Source of the DNA: Actinacidiphila cocklensis
GTDB lineage: Bacteria; Actinomycetota; Actinomycetes; Streptomycetales; Streptomycetaceae
Direction: 5' to 3'
Assembly (NCBI RefSeq): GCF_907177275.1
Contig: NZ_CAJSLV010000114.1
Location: 1-64,000, forward strand
Length of the DNA: 64,000 bases
In this document: piece by piece, positions 24,706 through 33,996 of the stretch
How positions within the stretch are numbered: position 1 is the first letter of the stretch
How the letters are laid out: each line of letters begins with the position of its first letter
The notes under the pieces: model-generated
What the model was told of the DNA's origin: nothing
The model's database searches: none
What the model saw: the letters and a program-made list of their open reading frames with translations, nothing else
Position numbers and translations under genes: made by a program

Positions 24706-25512
24706 TCAGCGCGGACCGCTCCGCCCGCCGGCCCGGTAGCGGCCCGGGGTCGTTCCGATGACGGCGGTGAACGCCGCGATGAAGCTGCTGGGGTTGGACC
24801 ATCCGCAGGCGTGGGCGGTCCTGACGGTGTCGTGGCCGTCGGCGAGCAGCACGAGCGCGTGGTGGATGCGCAGCTGCGTGCGCCACTCGTAGAAGGTCAT
24901 GCCGAGTTCGTTGCGGAACAGCCGGCTGAGGGTGCGGGTGCCGGCTCCGACCGTCCTGCCGAGTTCGGCCAGCGTGGAGTTGTCCGCGGGCGTCTCGCGC
25001 AGCATCCGGGCGATGGCCTGCAGCCGGTCGTCCCGCGGCTCCGGCAGGTGCAGCGGCTGTTCGTGTGCTTCGCGGAGCTCGTCGACCAGGACGCGCAGGA
25101 GGCGGGTGCGCGCGGCTCTGCTGTGTCCCGGTGCGGCGTCGTCGCCGCTGGGGCCGGTCAGGGTGAGCAGGACCTCGCGGGCGAGGCCGGAGGCGAGGAA
25201 CACGGCGGGACGGTCCGGTACGAGCCGGGCCAGCGACGGCGCGAGGAAGACGATCCGCATGTCGGTGTCGCCGTGGGCGCGGTGGCGGTGGGTGAACCCG
25301 GCGGGGGTCCAGGCGACCCGGTTGGCCGGCACGATCCACGTGCCGTGCTCGGTGTGGACCGACAGGACGCCGCCGGCCGCGTACACCAGGTGGCCCCGTG
25401 CGTGCGACTGCATCTCGCTCGACCCGCCGGACGGCCACAGGTGCCGCCCGCCGGACGGCCACACGTAGGACGTCGCGCCGGCGGTCGGGCGGGGTTGGCG
25501 GCGAACGGGCAT
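24706..25512 (-). CDS. AraC-family regulator with N-terminal cupin
   Basis: 268 residues: a cupin sensor domain (HARGHLVYAAGGVLSVHTEHGTWIVPANRVAWTPAGF pattern, read in pieces) and two C-terminal HTH motifs with the AraC signature ACGWSNPSSFIAAFTAVIGTTPGRYR. The N terminus contains WPSGG twice, encoded by a short tandem DNA repeat near 25420-25470. It is divergent, across 135 bp, from an alpha/beta hydrolase gene that is its likely target. The start at 25512 is the first ATG of the recognisable protein; longer readings run into the hydrolase promoter. Confidence 0.88.
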   Translation of the reverse strand: MPVRRQPRPTAGATSYVWPSGGRHLWPSGGSSEMQSHARGHLVYAAGGVLSVHTEHGTWIVPANRVAWTPAGFTHRHRAHGDTDMRIVFLAPSLARLVPDRPAVFLASGLAREVLLTLTGPSGDDAAPGHSRAARTRLLRVLVDELREAHEQPLHLPEPRDDRLQAIARMLRETPADNSTLAELGRTVGAGTRTLSRLFRNELGMTFYEWRTQLRIHHALVLLADGHDTVRTAHACGWSNPSSFIAAFTAVIGTTPGRYRAGGRSGPR

Positions 25513-25647
25513 CACTTGGCATCGTAGCGGTGGTGAGCCACACCGTGAGCCGGTGAGACTTCCTCCATGGGCGGTGGCCGCCTGCCGCACACACGGCGTC
25601 GAGGCGGCGTACCCCGAGGCCACGGCGTGGGAGGGAAGGGGAGACAC

Positions 25648-26334
25648 ATGGCGACATTCGTTCTGGTGCCCGGCGGTTGGAAGGGCTCCTGGTCGTACGA
25701 GACGGTGGTCCCGCTGCTGGAGCGTGCCGGTCACGAGGTGCACGCGCTGACCCTGACCGGCCTGGGGCCGGACGACGACGAGGCGGCGGTCGCGACCGCC
25801 AACCTCGACACGCACGCCGCGGACGTGGTGCGGCACCTCGACCGCCACCACCTCACCGGCGTGACGCTGGTGGGCCACAGCTACGCCGGGATGGTGGTCG
25901 CCGCCGCCGCGGACCGCGCGGCCGGCCGGATCTCACGGCTGGTGCACCTCGACGCCTTCGTACCGCGCGACGGCGAGTCGTGGTGGTCGTCGACGAACGA
26001 GTACTTCAGGGAGGTGGCCGCCGCCGGCGCTGCGGCCACCGGCTACTCCGTCCAGCCGCCGGAAGGCGGCGACCCCCGCCGCCGCCCCCACCCCCTCGCC
26101 TCGTTCCTGCAGGCGATCCGGCTCACGGGCGCCGTCGACCGCGTGCCCCGCCGGGAGTTCGTCTACTGCTCGGGATGGGAGGACCGGACGCCGTTCGCCG
26201 AACTCCGCACCCGGCTCCGGGCCGATCCCGGGTGGCAGGTCCACGACCTCCCCACCCGGCACGACGCCATGCACGAGGCACCCGAGGCGGTGGCCGCTCT
26301 CCTGCTCGGCGGGGTCGCAGCGTCCGCGTCGTGA
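25648..26334 (+). CDS. Alpha/beta hydrolase (EstC/MeNA-esterase-like)
   Basis: 228 residues: MATFVLVPGGWKGSWSYETVV opening, the nucleophile elbow GHSYAGM, Asp in HLDAFVP, and a C-terminal His in LPTRHDAMHEAPE. This compact cofactor-free esterase type acts on small esters; the substrate is unknown. ATG 25648 follows GGGGAGA. Divergent from the AraC regulator. Confidence 0.9.
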   Translation: MATFVLVPGGWKGSWSYETVVPLLERAGHEVHALTLTGLGPDDDEAAVATANLDTHAADVVRHLDRHHLTGVTLVGHSYAGMVVAAAADRAAGRISRLVHLDAFVPRDGESWWSSTNEYFREVAAAGAAATGYSVQPPEGGDPRRRPHPLASFLQAIRLTGAVDRVPRREFVYCSGWEDRTPFAELRTRLRADPGWQVHDLPTRHDAMHEAPEAVAALLLGGVAASAS

Positions 26335-26500
26335 ACGTACCGCCGGGATCGGGGCGGTGGCCGCCGAACGGCCCGCCGGGGGCGGACCCCGGCCTCACCA
26401 CCCGGCCACGCGGCCCGCCCGGACACCGGCAGGCCCGGCCCACTATCCTGGCGGCTGTCCGGCACCTCGGGCATCGTTCGTCGCATCGGTGGAGGACCGC

Positions 26501-27502
26501 GTGTCAGCTCACGACCGCCAGAGCGAGGTACCGGGCCTGGACGAACTCCAGCGGCGGGCCGCCGCGACCAGCGCCCCGCGCCGCGAGGAGGGACTGGTGG
26601 TCTGCGAGAACCTCGTGCGGATCTACCAGACCGGGGGAGTGGAGGTGCAGGCCCTGCAGGGCCTCGATCTGGCCGTCTCCGAAGGGGAGATGATCGCGGT
26701 GATCGGGGCGTCCGGCTCCGGCAAGTCGACCCTGCTGGGCATATTGTCCGGCCAGGACGTCCCCACCGCGGGGACCGCCGAGGTCGCGGGACACGACCTG
26801 CTGACGATGAAGCGCCGCGCCCGGCTCGGCTACCGCCGTACGGCGGTGGGCTTCGTCTGGCAGCAGACGGCCCGCAACCTGCTGCCGTACCTGTCGGCGG
26901 CGGAGAACGTGATGCTTCCGATGACCTACACCAAGGTCGGACGCTCCGGCCGCCGCGCCCGCGCCGAGGAGCTGCTCGACCTGCTCGGTGTCGTCCACTG
27001 CCGGGACCGCTACCCCGACGAGCTCTCCGGCGGGGAGCAGCAGCGGGTCGCCATCGCGGTGGCCAACGCGAACGAACCGAGGGTCCTGTTCGCCGACGAG
27101 CCCACCGGGGAGCTGGACACCGCCACCAGCGACGAGGTCTTCGCCGCCCTGCGCCGGGCCAACAAGGACCTGGGCGTCACCGTCGTCGTGGTCACCCATG
27201 ACGCGCTGGTGTCCGAGCAGGTCCAGCGCACCGTACGGATACGCAACGGCCGCACGTCGACCGAGGTGCTGCGCCGGGTCGCCACCGACGAGCACGGCGT
27301 CGAGGCGCTCTCGGCCGAGGAGTACACGGTGATGGACCGGCACGGGCGGCTCCAGCTGCCGAGCGAGTTCACCGAGCGCCTGCACATGCGCAAGCGGGTG
27401 CGGCTGGCCCTGGAGGACGACCACATCGGGGTGTGGCCCGCCCCCGCCGTACCGCGGCAGGACCCCGAAGGGGAGAGCGGGACGCCCGACCCCCTCACAT
27501 GA
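26501..27502 (+). CDS. ABC transporter ATPase (MacB/LolD-like) with AbrB-like C-terminal tail
   Basis: 333 residues. The ABC domain spans about 28-250: Walker A GASGSGKST, Q-loop VWQQTARNL, signature LSGGEQQR, Walker B VLFADEPTGELD and H-loop THD. The C-terminal extension, about 270-315 (DRHGRLQLPSEFTERLHMRK then VRLALEDDHIGVWP), looks like a swapped-hairpin AbrB/SpoVT half, which is unusual for an ABC ATPase. It should power the FtsX-type permeases encoded convergently next door. Its stop overlaps theirs by 8 bp. GTG 26501 has GGAGGA upstream. Confidence 0.9.
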   Translation: MSAHDRQSEVPGLDELQRRAAATSAPRREEGLVVCENLVRIYQTGGVEVQALQGLDLAVSEGEMIAVIGASGSGKSTLLGILSGQDVPTAGTAEVAGHDLLTMKRRARLGYRRTAVGFVWQQTARNLLPYLSAAENVMLPMTYTKVGRSGRRARAEELLDLLGVVHCRDRYPDELSGGEQQRVAIAVANANEPRVLFADEPTGELDTATSDEVFAALRRANKDLGVTVVVVTHDALVSEQVQRTVRIRNGRTSTEVLRRVATDEHGVEALSAEEYTVMDRHGRLQLPSEFTERLHMRKRVRLALEDDHIGVWPAPAVPRQDPEGESGTPDPLT

Positions 27503-30371
27503 GGCGTAGGACCGCGCCCAGCCTGCGCCTGCGGGCCAGGACGGTCTCGGTGGCCGCGGCGGCGAAGACCACCAGGGCCACGCCGCCGACCAGCGCGAGG
27601 GTCAGGCTGTAGTCGGTGCGCAGCGCCGGCTGGGCGGGGCCGCCGGTGAACTGCCGCAGGTCCATCGTCCCCGCCAGCAGGCGCGGTTCGAGCACCCCGA
27701 GGAGGGTGCCGCCGACGGCCGAGGCCACCGCGAGCGGCAGCAGTTGCAGGAAGTGCACCGCACCGGCCTGCCTGCCGCCCAGTCCGAGCGTACGCAGCAG
27801 CGACGTCGTACGGCTGCGCTCGTCGTAGGTGAGGATCAGCTCCATGGCGACCGCGAGCAGGCCTGCCAGGGCGGCCAGCGCCGAGCTGGTGACGTAGACG
27901 CTGCGCAGGCCGCGGACCAGGCCGTCGTCGCGCAGGGTGGCCAGCGCCTGGGAGCGGGTGCGGACCTGCGCCAGCGGCCCGAGCGCCTGGACGGCCGCCG
28001 ACCGCAGCGCCGCGTCGCCGGTGGCGGCGGAACCGTCACCGCGCAGCAGCAGGACGGTGCTGCCCGAGGACTGCTGCGGTATCAGGCGCTCCGCGGCGGC
28101 GGTGGTGATGAGGATCGGCGTCCCGGCCCGGATGCGTGCCGTGACCGGCCCGAGCAGCGGGTCGTGCAACTCCGCGGTGCTGAGGGTGCGGACGGGGTCC
28201 AGCAGCAGGCTCACCGGCCGGTCGCCGTGGGACGCGCCGGTCGCGGTGAAGCCGCCGGTGCGCTCGCTCGCCCGCAGGTCGGGGGAGATCACGGACGGCA
28301 CCCGGACGCTCCCGCCGGCCTGGGCCGGGGGCGGCGCCGACAGCGCGGCGAGCAGGGTGGCGGCCAGCGGCGACTTCGGGGTGACGGCGGCCAGTTGACG
28401 CGGGTCGACGGTGATCACGGCGACCGCGGAGATCGCCGCGCCGTCGGCCTGCCCCACCAGGTCCAGGGGGCGCAGATGCTGGACGGCCGTACGTATCCCG
28501 GTGCCGGCCGGCGTGCCCGGCGCGGGTGCCGTGATCCCGTCGACGGTGGCGGCGGCGTCGGCACCGGCGCTCCAGGTCGCGCCCGTCGCCAGGCCGTCGC
28601 CGACCGTGCGCTGCACGAGTCCGCCGAAGACCGCGGTGCCCAGCGTCAGGACCAGGACGAACAGGGCCAGCCCCGTCGCAGGGGCGTCCTGGCTCGCGCG
28701 GGCCATCCCGACGACGCCGACCGCCCCCCTGCTGCGCCGGGTGCGGCCCAGCAGGAGGCGCAGGACGAGCGGGTAGATCCGCAGCAGGACCAGCACGGCG
28801 GCCAGCGCCACCAGGACCGGCACCGCGCCCAGGATCCCGTCGGGACCCTGGGACCGCAGTGCGACCACCCCGGCGGCCGCCGCGAGCAGCACCGTCAGCT
28901 CCATGACGATGCGCCGGCCGCCCGCGGGGGTACGGCGCGAGCGCCGCAGCCGGCCGGGCCTGGGCCGCTCGCGGACCGCCAGCCAGGTCATCACCGACAG
29001 CGTCAGCGCCACGGTCACGGCGGCGGCTGCGGCGGCCACCGGCTGCGCGGAGCCGGAGGTCCCCGCAGGAGCCAGCTGCCCGCCGGCCGCCCAGCCGAGC
29101 AGGGCGGCGAGCAGCACGACAGGCCACGCCACGGCGCTGCGGAGCAGGACCAGCCGCGCCGTGGACGCACCCCGGGCGCGCTGCAACCCCAGCTGCGCCC
29201 TCCTGCGGCGCAGCAGCAGCCGTACGGCGACCGCGGTGGTGGCCAGCGCGACGGCGGCCAGCGAGTCGACGGCGAAGGACGCGAGCGCCCTGGCCTGGTG
29301 GTCCTGGGTGGTGAAGGTGCCCAGGAGCGGTGTCAGGTTGTCGGTCACCAGCAGGGACCCGGTGGCGTGGTCACCGACCTGGCAGCTGGCGTCGCCGGTG
29401 TACGGGTCCGCACCCTGGCACAGCGCCACGTTCAGGTCCGCGCTGTACTCGGACAGCGGACCGGCCAGGTCGCGGGCGCGGTCGAGCGCCGCCCCGCGCA
29501 GGTCGGCGCGCAGCCGCCAGGTCACCATCGGCCCCGATACCCCGGCGTGGGCCAGCAGGTCGGCGGCGTCGGTGCCGACCAGGCCGCGGGCGGCCAGTAC
29601 GGTGCCGCCGCCCTTCTGCGCCGGATAGCGCAGCGGCTGGGCCAGCGCCGCGTGGCCGCTCCAGAAGCCGTCGGAGCCGGATGCGGCGCGGTAGACCCCG
29701 CTCACCACGAGCGTTGCCCTGGGGTCCGTGAGCTGCGCGGTGGGAAGTTTGGCGAACTCCAGGTCGAGCCGGCTGCCGACCCCCACGCCCAGCGCCTGCG
29801 CGGTGGCCTGCGACAGCCCGACCTGCGGCGGTGTGCCGGACGGCGTGTGGTCGGCGGGTGCCCGGCCGCTGACGTAGCGCAGGTGCGCCGCGGCGTCCGG
29901 CAGGTTGCTGATCGCCAGTCTGGTGCTGCTCACCGGCGGCCCCGGCGGGCTCGGGGCGTCCACGACCGCCTGGTTGTAGTCGTAGCTGCCGCCGGCGAAG
30001 GCGAGGTCGCGCGCCGCGGAGCCGCCGAGCCGCCCGGCGAGCGTACGGCCGTCGCCGAGCAGGGCGGCCATGTGCAGGGAGGGCGGGTCGGAGAGGAAGA
30101 CCTCCGGCACGGTGGTGATGGTGATGAGGGGAGCCTGGGCCTGCGCGGCGTCGATGCGCTGCCGCAGCGCCCGGTCCTCCTGGCGGCCTGCCATCGCGGG
30201 AGCCCACGCGCACAGTGCGGTCAACACGACGACCAGCACCGCCAGGCAGGCCAGCAGCGGCAGATCGCCCCGGGTCTCCCTGCGGATCAGGCGCAGCGTC
30301 ATCGCGGCGCCGGTCTGCGCGGACCGTGTCGCGGTCCGCTCCTTCCGGGTGTCGCCGGCCTTACGGCTCAA
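27495..30371 (-). CDS. FtsX/MacB-type ABC permease
   Basis: About 958 residues, with two FtsX-like halves and large extracytoplasmic regions, beginning LIRRETRGDLPLLACLAVLVVVL and ending in a four-helix FtsX core (LTYDERSRTTSLLRTLGLG). The TTG at 30371 overlaps the TGA of the upstream permease and has GGGGGAGGA just before it, so I prefer it to the ATG at 30302, which has no ribosome-binding site. The frame stays open far upstream through the other permease gene; that is a high-GC artefact. Function: probably lipid, lipoprotein or peptide handling; substrate unknown. Confidence 0.88.
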   Translation of the reverse strand: MSRKAGDTRKERTATRSAQTGAAMTLRLIRRETRGDLPLLACLAVLVVVLTALCAWAPAMAGRQEDRALRQRIDAAQAQAPLITITTVPEVFLSDPPSLHMAALLGDGRTLAGRLGGSAARDLAFAGGSYDYNQAVVDAPSPPGPPVSSTRLAISNLPDAAAHLRYVSGRAPADHTPSGTPPQVGLSQATAQALGVGVGSRLDLEFAKLPTAQLTDPRATLVVSGVYRAASGSDGFWSGHAALAQPLRYPAQKGGGTVLAARGLVGTDAADLLAHAGVSGPMVTWRLRADLRGAALDRARDLAGPLSEYSADLNVALCQGADPYTGDASCQVGDHATGSLLVTDNLTPLLGTFTTQDHQARALASFAVDSLAAVALATTAVAVRLLLRRRRAQLGLQRARGASTARLVLLRSAVAWPVVLLAALLGWAAGGQLAPAGTSGSAQPVAAAAAAVTVALTLSVMTWLAVRERPRPGRLRRSRRTPAGGRRIVMELTVLLAAAAGVVALRSQGPDGILGAVPVLVALAAVLVLLRIYPLVLRLLLGRTRRSRGAVGVVGMARASQDAPATGLALFVLVLTLGTAVFGGLVQRTVGDGLATGATWSAGADAAATVDGITAPAPGTPAGTGIRTAVQHLRPLDLVGQADGAAISAVAVITVDPRQLAAVTPKSPLAATLLAALSAPPPAQAGGSVRVPSVISPDLRASERTGGFTATGASHGDRPVSLLLDPVRTLSTAELHDPLLGPVTARIRAGTPILITTAAAERLIPQQSSGSTVLLLRGDGSAATGDAALRSAAVQALGPLAQVRTRSQALATLRDDGLVRGLRSVYVTSSALAALAGLLAVAMELILTYDERSRTTSLLRTLGLGGRQAGAVHFLQLLPLAVASAVGGTLLGVLEPRLLAGTMDLRQFTGGPAQPALRTDYSLTLALVGGVALVVFAAAATETVLARRRRLGAVLRLM

Positions 30372-33300
30372 CGGTCCTCCCCCGCTCGCAGTACGCGGAC
30401 CAGGTCGACTCGCGCCAGCAGCCGGGCGAGCAGCAGCACGACCGCGCCGATGGCCACCGCGGTCAGCGCCGTGACCAGCGCCACCGTGGCCCACGGCAGC
30501 ACCACCGGCAGCGGTGGGTAAGGGGCATGGCCGGTGTCGTCCAGGGTGACCAGCGGCAGCACGGTCGAGGCCAGCGCCATGCCCATCAACGCCCCGGGGA
30601 TCACCGCGAAGAGCACCAGGCCCAGTTGCTCGGCGCCCAGCAGCACCGAGAGGCCCTGGGAGCGGATGCCGATCGCCCGCAGCAGGGCGAACTCCTTGCG
30701 GCGCTGCCGGGTGGAGACCACCGCGTGGACGGTGAAGGCGACGACCGCGAAGGCGGGGGCCAGCAGCCGGACCAGTTCCAGCACCCGGTGCAGCCCGCGG
30801 CGGAAGGGGTCGGCCTGCAGTGCCGCGGCGGCGCTCGCCGTGGTGGTCGCGTGCCCCAGCGCGGGCTCCGCCGCGACGGCGGCGGCCGTACGGGAAGTGT
30901 CGCTGCTGTCGATCCGCCAGAAGGCGGGGTCCTTCTGGAGGCCGCCGGCGAGCGTCAGGGCGGCGGCGAGCTGCCGCTGGTCGGCGATCAGATGGCCCTG
31001 CCCGCGGCCCAGCCCGCGCAGCGAGGCGGGCACACCGACGATCTTCGCGGTCACCGGGCTGCTCAGGCCCACGTCCAGCGTGGTGGTGCTGCCCACGGTG
31101 AGATGGCCGTCGCGCAGCGCCGTGGCGTCGGCCACCACCGGAAGCGGCGCAGGTCCGCCGGCCGGACCGGCCACCAGCCGCACCTGGCCGCCGGGCGCGG
31201 TCGGCGCCTCGACCGAGGCGGAGTCCTGCCCCGGCGGGGCGTCGCCGGCGTACTTCGGGTCCCGGAAGCCGGTGCTGACGTCGGCATGCAGCACGCCGGG
31301 GCTGCCGGGGAGGATCGCGCACACGCCGGGAGCGCCGATGAAGGCGTAGCTGTCGGGGCCGTCCTTGCCGCACGCCGCCGCGCGGACGTCCGCGGCGTGC
31401 GTGGTGCCGTCGGTCCAGACCTGCCCGGCGGGCAGGGCGGTGGCCCAGCTGTCCGTGGCGCCGCGGGAGCCGACCCGGTGGAGCCTCAGGTCCAGCCGCG
31501 CGGCGCGCACGCCGGGTTTCGGCAGGACGTTGAGGGCGGACACGGTCAGCGGGTACGTCCGCGGGTGGCCGCCGCTCTGCGGGAGGCCGAGCGGGACCAC
31601 GAGGGTGTGCCTGGCTCCGTCGGCGGCCGGCAGGGCGGCGGACACGGTGCTCTGCAGCCCGTCCGCGTCCTGCAAGGTCAGCGACAGGACCGGCGCGGAG
31701 CTGTCGCCGTCGCTGCGCAGCGTCTCGTCGAGCAGCAGCGCGGTCGGGCGGCCGGGGAGGGTGATCCCGTCGGCGATCGGGGACCGGGGCCGGGGCGCGG
31801 GGCCGCCGAGCGTGCCCACCAGGTCCTCGGTGGCTCCGCCCGGCAGGTTGGCCGGCGTACGGGTCACCGGTGCCACGCCCGTCACCGCGGGCAGGGCGCG
31901 GTAGGCGCCGCCCAGGACCGTGGCGGAGTAGCCGTCCTGGCCGGTCGGGGCGACCCTCACGTCGGCGCCGACGGTGTAGGCGGCCTGCTCCGTCGTCAGG
32001 CCGCCCAGGCAGGCCAGCGCCGTGGTGGCGAAGGCGCTCGCCGACACCGCCAGGCACATCAGCACGATCGGCCCCGCGTTGCGGGCCGACCGCCGGCTCA
32101 GCTGCCACCCGGCCAGCGCGCCGACCAGCGTCCGGCTGCGGCGGCCGAACGCGTCGAGCAGCCGGGACGTCAGCGGCAGCAGCCGCAGCAGCAGGAGCGC
32201 CGCGGCCCCGCTCGCCGCGGCGGGGACCAGCACCAGCACCGGGTCAACCGACAGGCCGCCCGCGTTCGACCCGCTGCCGGCGCCGACCAGCGAGTGGTGC
32301 CGCCGCAGCTCCAGGTACCCGAGCACCGCGACGGCCAGCAGCGCCAGATCGGCGCCCAGCCGCTGCGCGACCGCGGCCCGCGGGTTCCGGGCCGCCGACA
32401 ACCGCACCTGCGGCAGCGCGGGCAGCAGCACGGCCCCGGCGTGCACCAGCAGGGTCAGGCCCACGGCCGCCCAGGCGCCGGACCCGCGGCTGCCGGGGTG
32501 CAGCAGACCGGCGACGTACGGTGCCGCGAGCGCGGCCGGGACGCCGGTGAGCGCCCATTCGACGCCCGCGCCGCGCAGCAGCCGCAGCGTGCCCGAGCCC
32601 CTGGCCTGCTGCAGGGCCAGTTCGCCGCGGCGGCGTACGGTCGTCTGGCGGCCGGCGAGCACCAGGGTGGCCAGCGCGAGCACCGCCAGCATCACGCTCG
32701 GCAGGTACAGCTCGGACCGTGCCGCCACGGCGGGCAGCGCCAGCTGGTCGATGGCTCCCGGCAGGCCGGAGGAGATCTTCAGGTCGTCGAGCGGCGGCTG
32801 CTTCCCGCGGAAGACCGACACGTTGCTGTGGCTGCCGGCGAAGGCGCGGACCCGGTCGCGCAGCCCCGTGAGGTCTCCGGCGCCGAGGCGGGCGAAGTCG
32901 GGCTGCACGCTCCAGTGGGCCGTCAGATGCCCGTTCAGCACGGCACTGCCGTTCACCGCCGCGGCCGGGACGAGCAGCACCTTCTCGCCGGCGCTCTCGT
33001 CCGCGGACCCGTCCCCGGCCATCGCGGACCAGAACCCGGCCGCACCGCTCGCGCGGAAGACGGCGGATATCCGCAGCTCCATCGTGCGGCTGAAGGCGTC
33101 CTGCACCTGGACTCGGGAACCCGGTCTGAGCCCCAGGCGCCGGGCCAGCGGCTCCGGCACGGCGGCATCGACCGGGGCGGTGGAGCCCGTGCCGACCCGG
33201 ACGCTCGGCAGCGCGGTGAACGCACCGGCCGCGGCGTCCGCCGCGCCGGCGGGCCAGCGCCCGGCGACCAGCTGCCCGAAGGCCCGCCCGTCCTGTACCG

Positions 33301-33751
33301 CGATCGGGTGGAGCCCGCTGCCGCCGGGGCCGTCGGGCACCTTCGTGCCCCCGTCGACCCGCTTCACCGCGACCGGCGCGGTACCCACCAGCCCCACGTA
33401 GGTCCGCTCCGGCGCACCCGCGAAGACCCGGTCGGCGGCGGCCCGGACGTCGCGGTCGGCTGCGGCCATGCCGGCGGTGTCGAAGGACGCGGTGACCGAG
33501 ACCCGGGTGTCGGGGTCGGCGGCGAGCCTGCGTATCTGCCCGGACCCGACCGAACTGCCCGCCAGTGTCACCAGGGTGGCCAGCGCCGTCGCGCACAGCA
33601 GCACGGAGACGGTGACGGCGGCCAGGGCCAGGCCCTGCTGGGTGGAGCGCCGGACGGCGGCGGGAAGGCGTCGCCTGAGCCGGTGCCGGATGTCCTGGCG
33701 CCGCTGTGCCGAAGGCCGCCTCGACGACGAGGGAGGGACCGTCGCGACCAC
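30368..33751 (-). CDS. FtsX/MacB-type ABC permease (large)
   Basis: 1127 residues, starting from GTG 33751. First transmembrane segment at GLALAAVTVSVLLCATALATLV, then a large extracytoplasmic domain (about 70-320), a multi-helix central block and a C-terminal FtsX domain (VSTRQRRKEFALLRAIGIRSQGL). It precedes the second permease with a TTGA overlap, so the two form a heterodimer-like pair sharing the ATPase gene on the opposite strand. Confidence 0.88.
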   Translation of the reverse strand: MVATVPPSSSRRPSAQRRQDIRHRLRRRLPAAVRRSTQQGLALAAVTVSVLLCATALATLVTLAGSSVGSGQIRRLAADPDTRVSVTASFDTAGMAAADRDVRAAADRVFAGAPERTYVGLVGTAPVAVKRVDGGTKVPDGPGGSGLHPIAVQDGRAFGQLVAGRWPAGAADAAAGAFTALPSVRVGTGSTAPVDAAVPEPLARRLGLRPGSRVQVQDAFSRTMELRISAVFRASGAAGFWSAMAGDGSADESAGEKVLLVPAAAVNGSAVLNGHLTAHWSVQPDFARLGAGDLTGLRDRVRAFAGSHSNVSVFRGKQPPLDDLKISSGLPGAIDQLALPAVAARSELYLPSVMLAVLALATLVLAGRQTTVRRRGELALQQARGSGTLRLLRGAGVEWALTGVPAALAAPYVAGLLHPGSRGSGAWAAVGLTLLVHAGAVLLPALPQVRLSAARNPRAAVAQRLGADLALLAVAVLGYLELRRHHSLVGAGSGSNAGGLSVDPVLVLVPAAASGAAALLLLRLLPLTSRLLDAFGRRSRTLVGALAGWQLSRRSARNAGPIVLMCLAVSASAFATTALACLGGLTTEQAAYTVGADVRVAPTGQDGYSATVLGGAYRALPAVTGVAPVTRTPANLPGGATEDLVGTLGGPAPRPRSPIADGITLPGRPTALLLDETLRSDGDSSAPVLSLTLQDADGLQSTVSAALPAADGARHTLVVPLGLPQSGGHPRTYPLTVSALNVLPKPGVRAARLDLRLHRVGSRGATDSWATALPAGQVWTDGTTHAADVRAAACGKDGPDSYAFIGAPGVCAILPGSPGVLHADVSTGFRDPKYAGDAPPGQDSASVEAPTAPGGQVRLVAGPAGGPAPLPVVADATALRDGHLTVGSTTTLDVGLSSPVTAKIVGVPASLRGLGRGQGHLIADQRQLAAALTLAGGLQKDPAFWRIDSSDTSRTAAAVAAEPALGHATTTASAAAALQADPFRRGLHRVLELVRLLAPAFAVVAFTVHAVVSTRQRRKEFALLRAIGIRSQGLSVLLGAEQLGLVLFAVIPGALMGMALASTVLPLVTLDDTGHAPYPPLPVVLPWATVALVTALTAVAIGAVVLLLARLLARVDLVRVLRAGEDR

Positions 33752-33796
33752 ACGTACCCCCGCGAATCGAACATGTGACGACGCCGGTGCGCCTCA

Positions 33797-33825
33797 TTTT
33801 TACCAGTGATGAACATTCGTCGCAA
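33797..33825 (-). promoter_or_regulatory. Promoter of the FtsX permease operon
   Basis: Reverse strand: TTGCGA (33825-33820), 17 bp, TAAAAA (33802-33797), in a local A+T-rich patch. It predicts a leader of about 40 nt. The rest of the gap to the RecQ-like gene at 33997 shows no gene. Confidence 0.5.
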
Positions 33826-33996
33826 TGAAATCGATCTTCACCGGACGGGACCTGGCGGTGACCACCCTACGCAGCCGGGGCGGCGTCCCCGCGCGGGGGT
33901 CCGCGGCGGCACGGCGGTTCCGGAGGCGATAACCGGGCGAGGCTGGGTAGTCGGCAGGCACACAGCAGTTCGACGCCCGGACCACCGAGGAGAAGA

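Noticed and set aside
25420-25470. Short tandem repeat (GGACGGCCAC unit) that might be a regulatory iteron
   Set aside because: It lies inside the AraC coding region and simply duplicates WPSGG in the protein.
27495-32108. A single 1537-codon open frame spanning both FtsX permease genes
   Set aside because: The upstream 580 codons are Arg/Ala/Gly-rich shadow of the larger permease in another frame. A TTG start with a strong ribosome-binding site marks the true beginning.
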